Below are positions 63,918 to 64,000 of a stretch of 64,000 nucleotides of DNA, one piece after another. Position 1 is the stretch's first letter. Each line of letters starts with the position of its first letter. Position numbers and translations under genes: made by a program. The stretch comes from Tenacibaculum finnmarkense (GTDB lineage: Bacteria; Bacteroidota; Bacteroidia; Flavobacteriales; Flavobacteriaceae). Location of the stretch: contig NZ_OENA01000016.1 of assembly GCF_900239185.1 (NCBI RefSeq), positions 40,699 to 104,698 of the forward strand, in the 5' to 3' direction. Below the pieces are notes generated by a model, which worked only from the letters and a program-made list of their open reading frames with translations, did no database searches and had not been told where the DNA came from.

Positions 63918-64000
63918 TTAAATTTGTAAAATAAAAAGAAAAAGGTTTCTGAAATTCTATTAAAATGTTTCTTTTGTGGTTCTCAAAACAAAAAAGATGT
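63910..64000. mobile_element. Probable insertion sequence end, cut by the window edge
   Basis: From about 63910 the sequence gagcctgtttaaatttg looks like the terminal inverted repeat of an IS, and coding similarity to SusD stops exactly here. Only 91 bases are visible, so neither a transposase nor the second end can be seen and the family is not assignable. Confidence 0.55.

Overview
The window is AT-rich, gene-dense DNA from the chromosome of a member of the Flavobacteriaceae (Bacteroidota), most likely a marine genus of the Tenacibaculum/Polaribacter kind; the genus is inference. The evidence is: promoters with a TTG or TTTG box about 20 bases before TAnnTTTG (for example 46003-46010 and 53966-53973), an ECF sigma/FecR/TonB receptor/DUF4249 locus, a SusD fragment, a GSCFA protein, and gene orders that I recall as usual in flavobacteria (alaS near M23-MerR-LemA-TPM; asnS-rpoN near exbD-exbD-exbB).

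Layout. 1-1136: an HD phosphohydrolase fused to a Pycsar-effector-like (DUF5706) membrane domain, cut by the window edge. 1255-8830: methionine sulfoxide repair (msrB, msrA), SelO, a lipoprotein metallophosphoesterase fused to a beta-barrel, a DUF423 protein and a lipoprotein. 9101-14098: a PhoD phosphatase, two TPM proteins, LemA, a MerR regulator and an M23 peptidase. 14328-19572: an outer membrane uptake locus (DUF4249, TonB receptor, FecR, ECF sigma factor) enclosed by a 49-bp direct repeat and lying between the M23 gene and alaS. 22630-34441: fifteen closely packed minus-strand genes that look like one operon, from carotenoid synthesis (crtI, crtB, crtZ, lycopene cyclase) through TspO, a TetR-like protein, an ABC1 kinase, redox enzymes and glutathione peroxidase to a DNA photolyase. 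Upstream is a MerR/B12-binding regulator of the CarH/LitR type (34580-35512) that keeps the cobalamin-binding residues. A perfect inverted repeat overlaps the operon promoter. The whole reads as a light and photo-oxidative stress response. 35583-41246: GSCFA, rhodanese, aromatic amino acid hydroxylase, M48 protease and gpmI. 41332-43747: map, a GxxExxY PD-(D/E)XK nuclease-like gene with inverted repeat families on its two sides (including a 40-bp tandem array), and a methyltransferase whose GTG start lies in the array's last unit. 43942-50362: apbE, an OmpA lipoprotein, and the core block rplM-rpsI, rpsB-tsf, pyrH-frr. 50458-62725: an MMPL/RND permease, a LuxR-type regulator, asnS, rpoN, an ExbB/ExbD cluster, asparaginase and a zinc peptidase. 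62859-64000: the 3' part of a susD-like gene, apparently interrupted by an insertion sequence whose end is at about 63910.

Four copies of an 84-88 bp structured repeat (8923, 22479, 39576, 53794) sit only between genes, all in the same orientation. I saw no tRNA, rRNA, CRISPR array or prophage. The most promising novel signals are the CarH-type regulator with its long light-stress operon, the GxxExxY gene with its inverted repeat arrays, the dispersed structured repeat, and the HD/Pycsar-like fusion.
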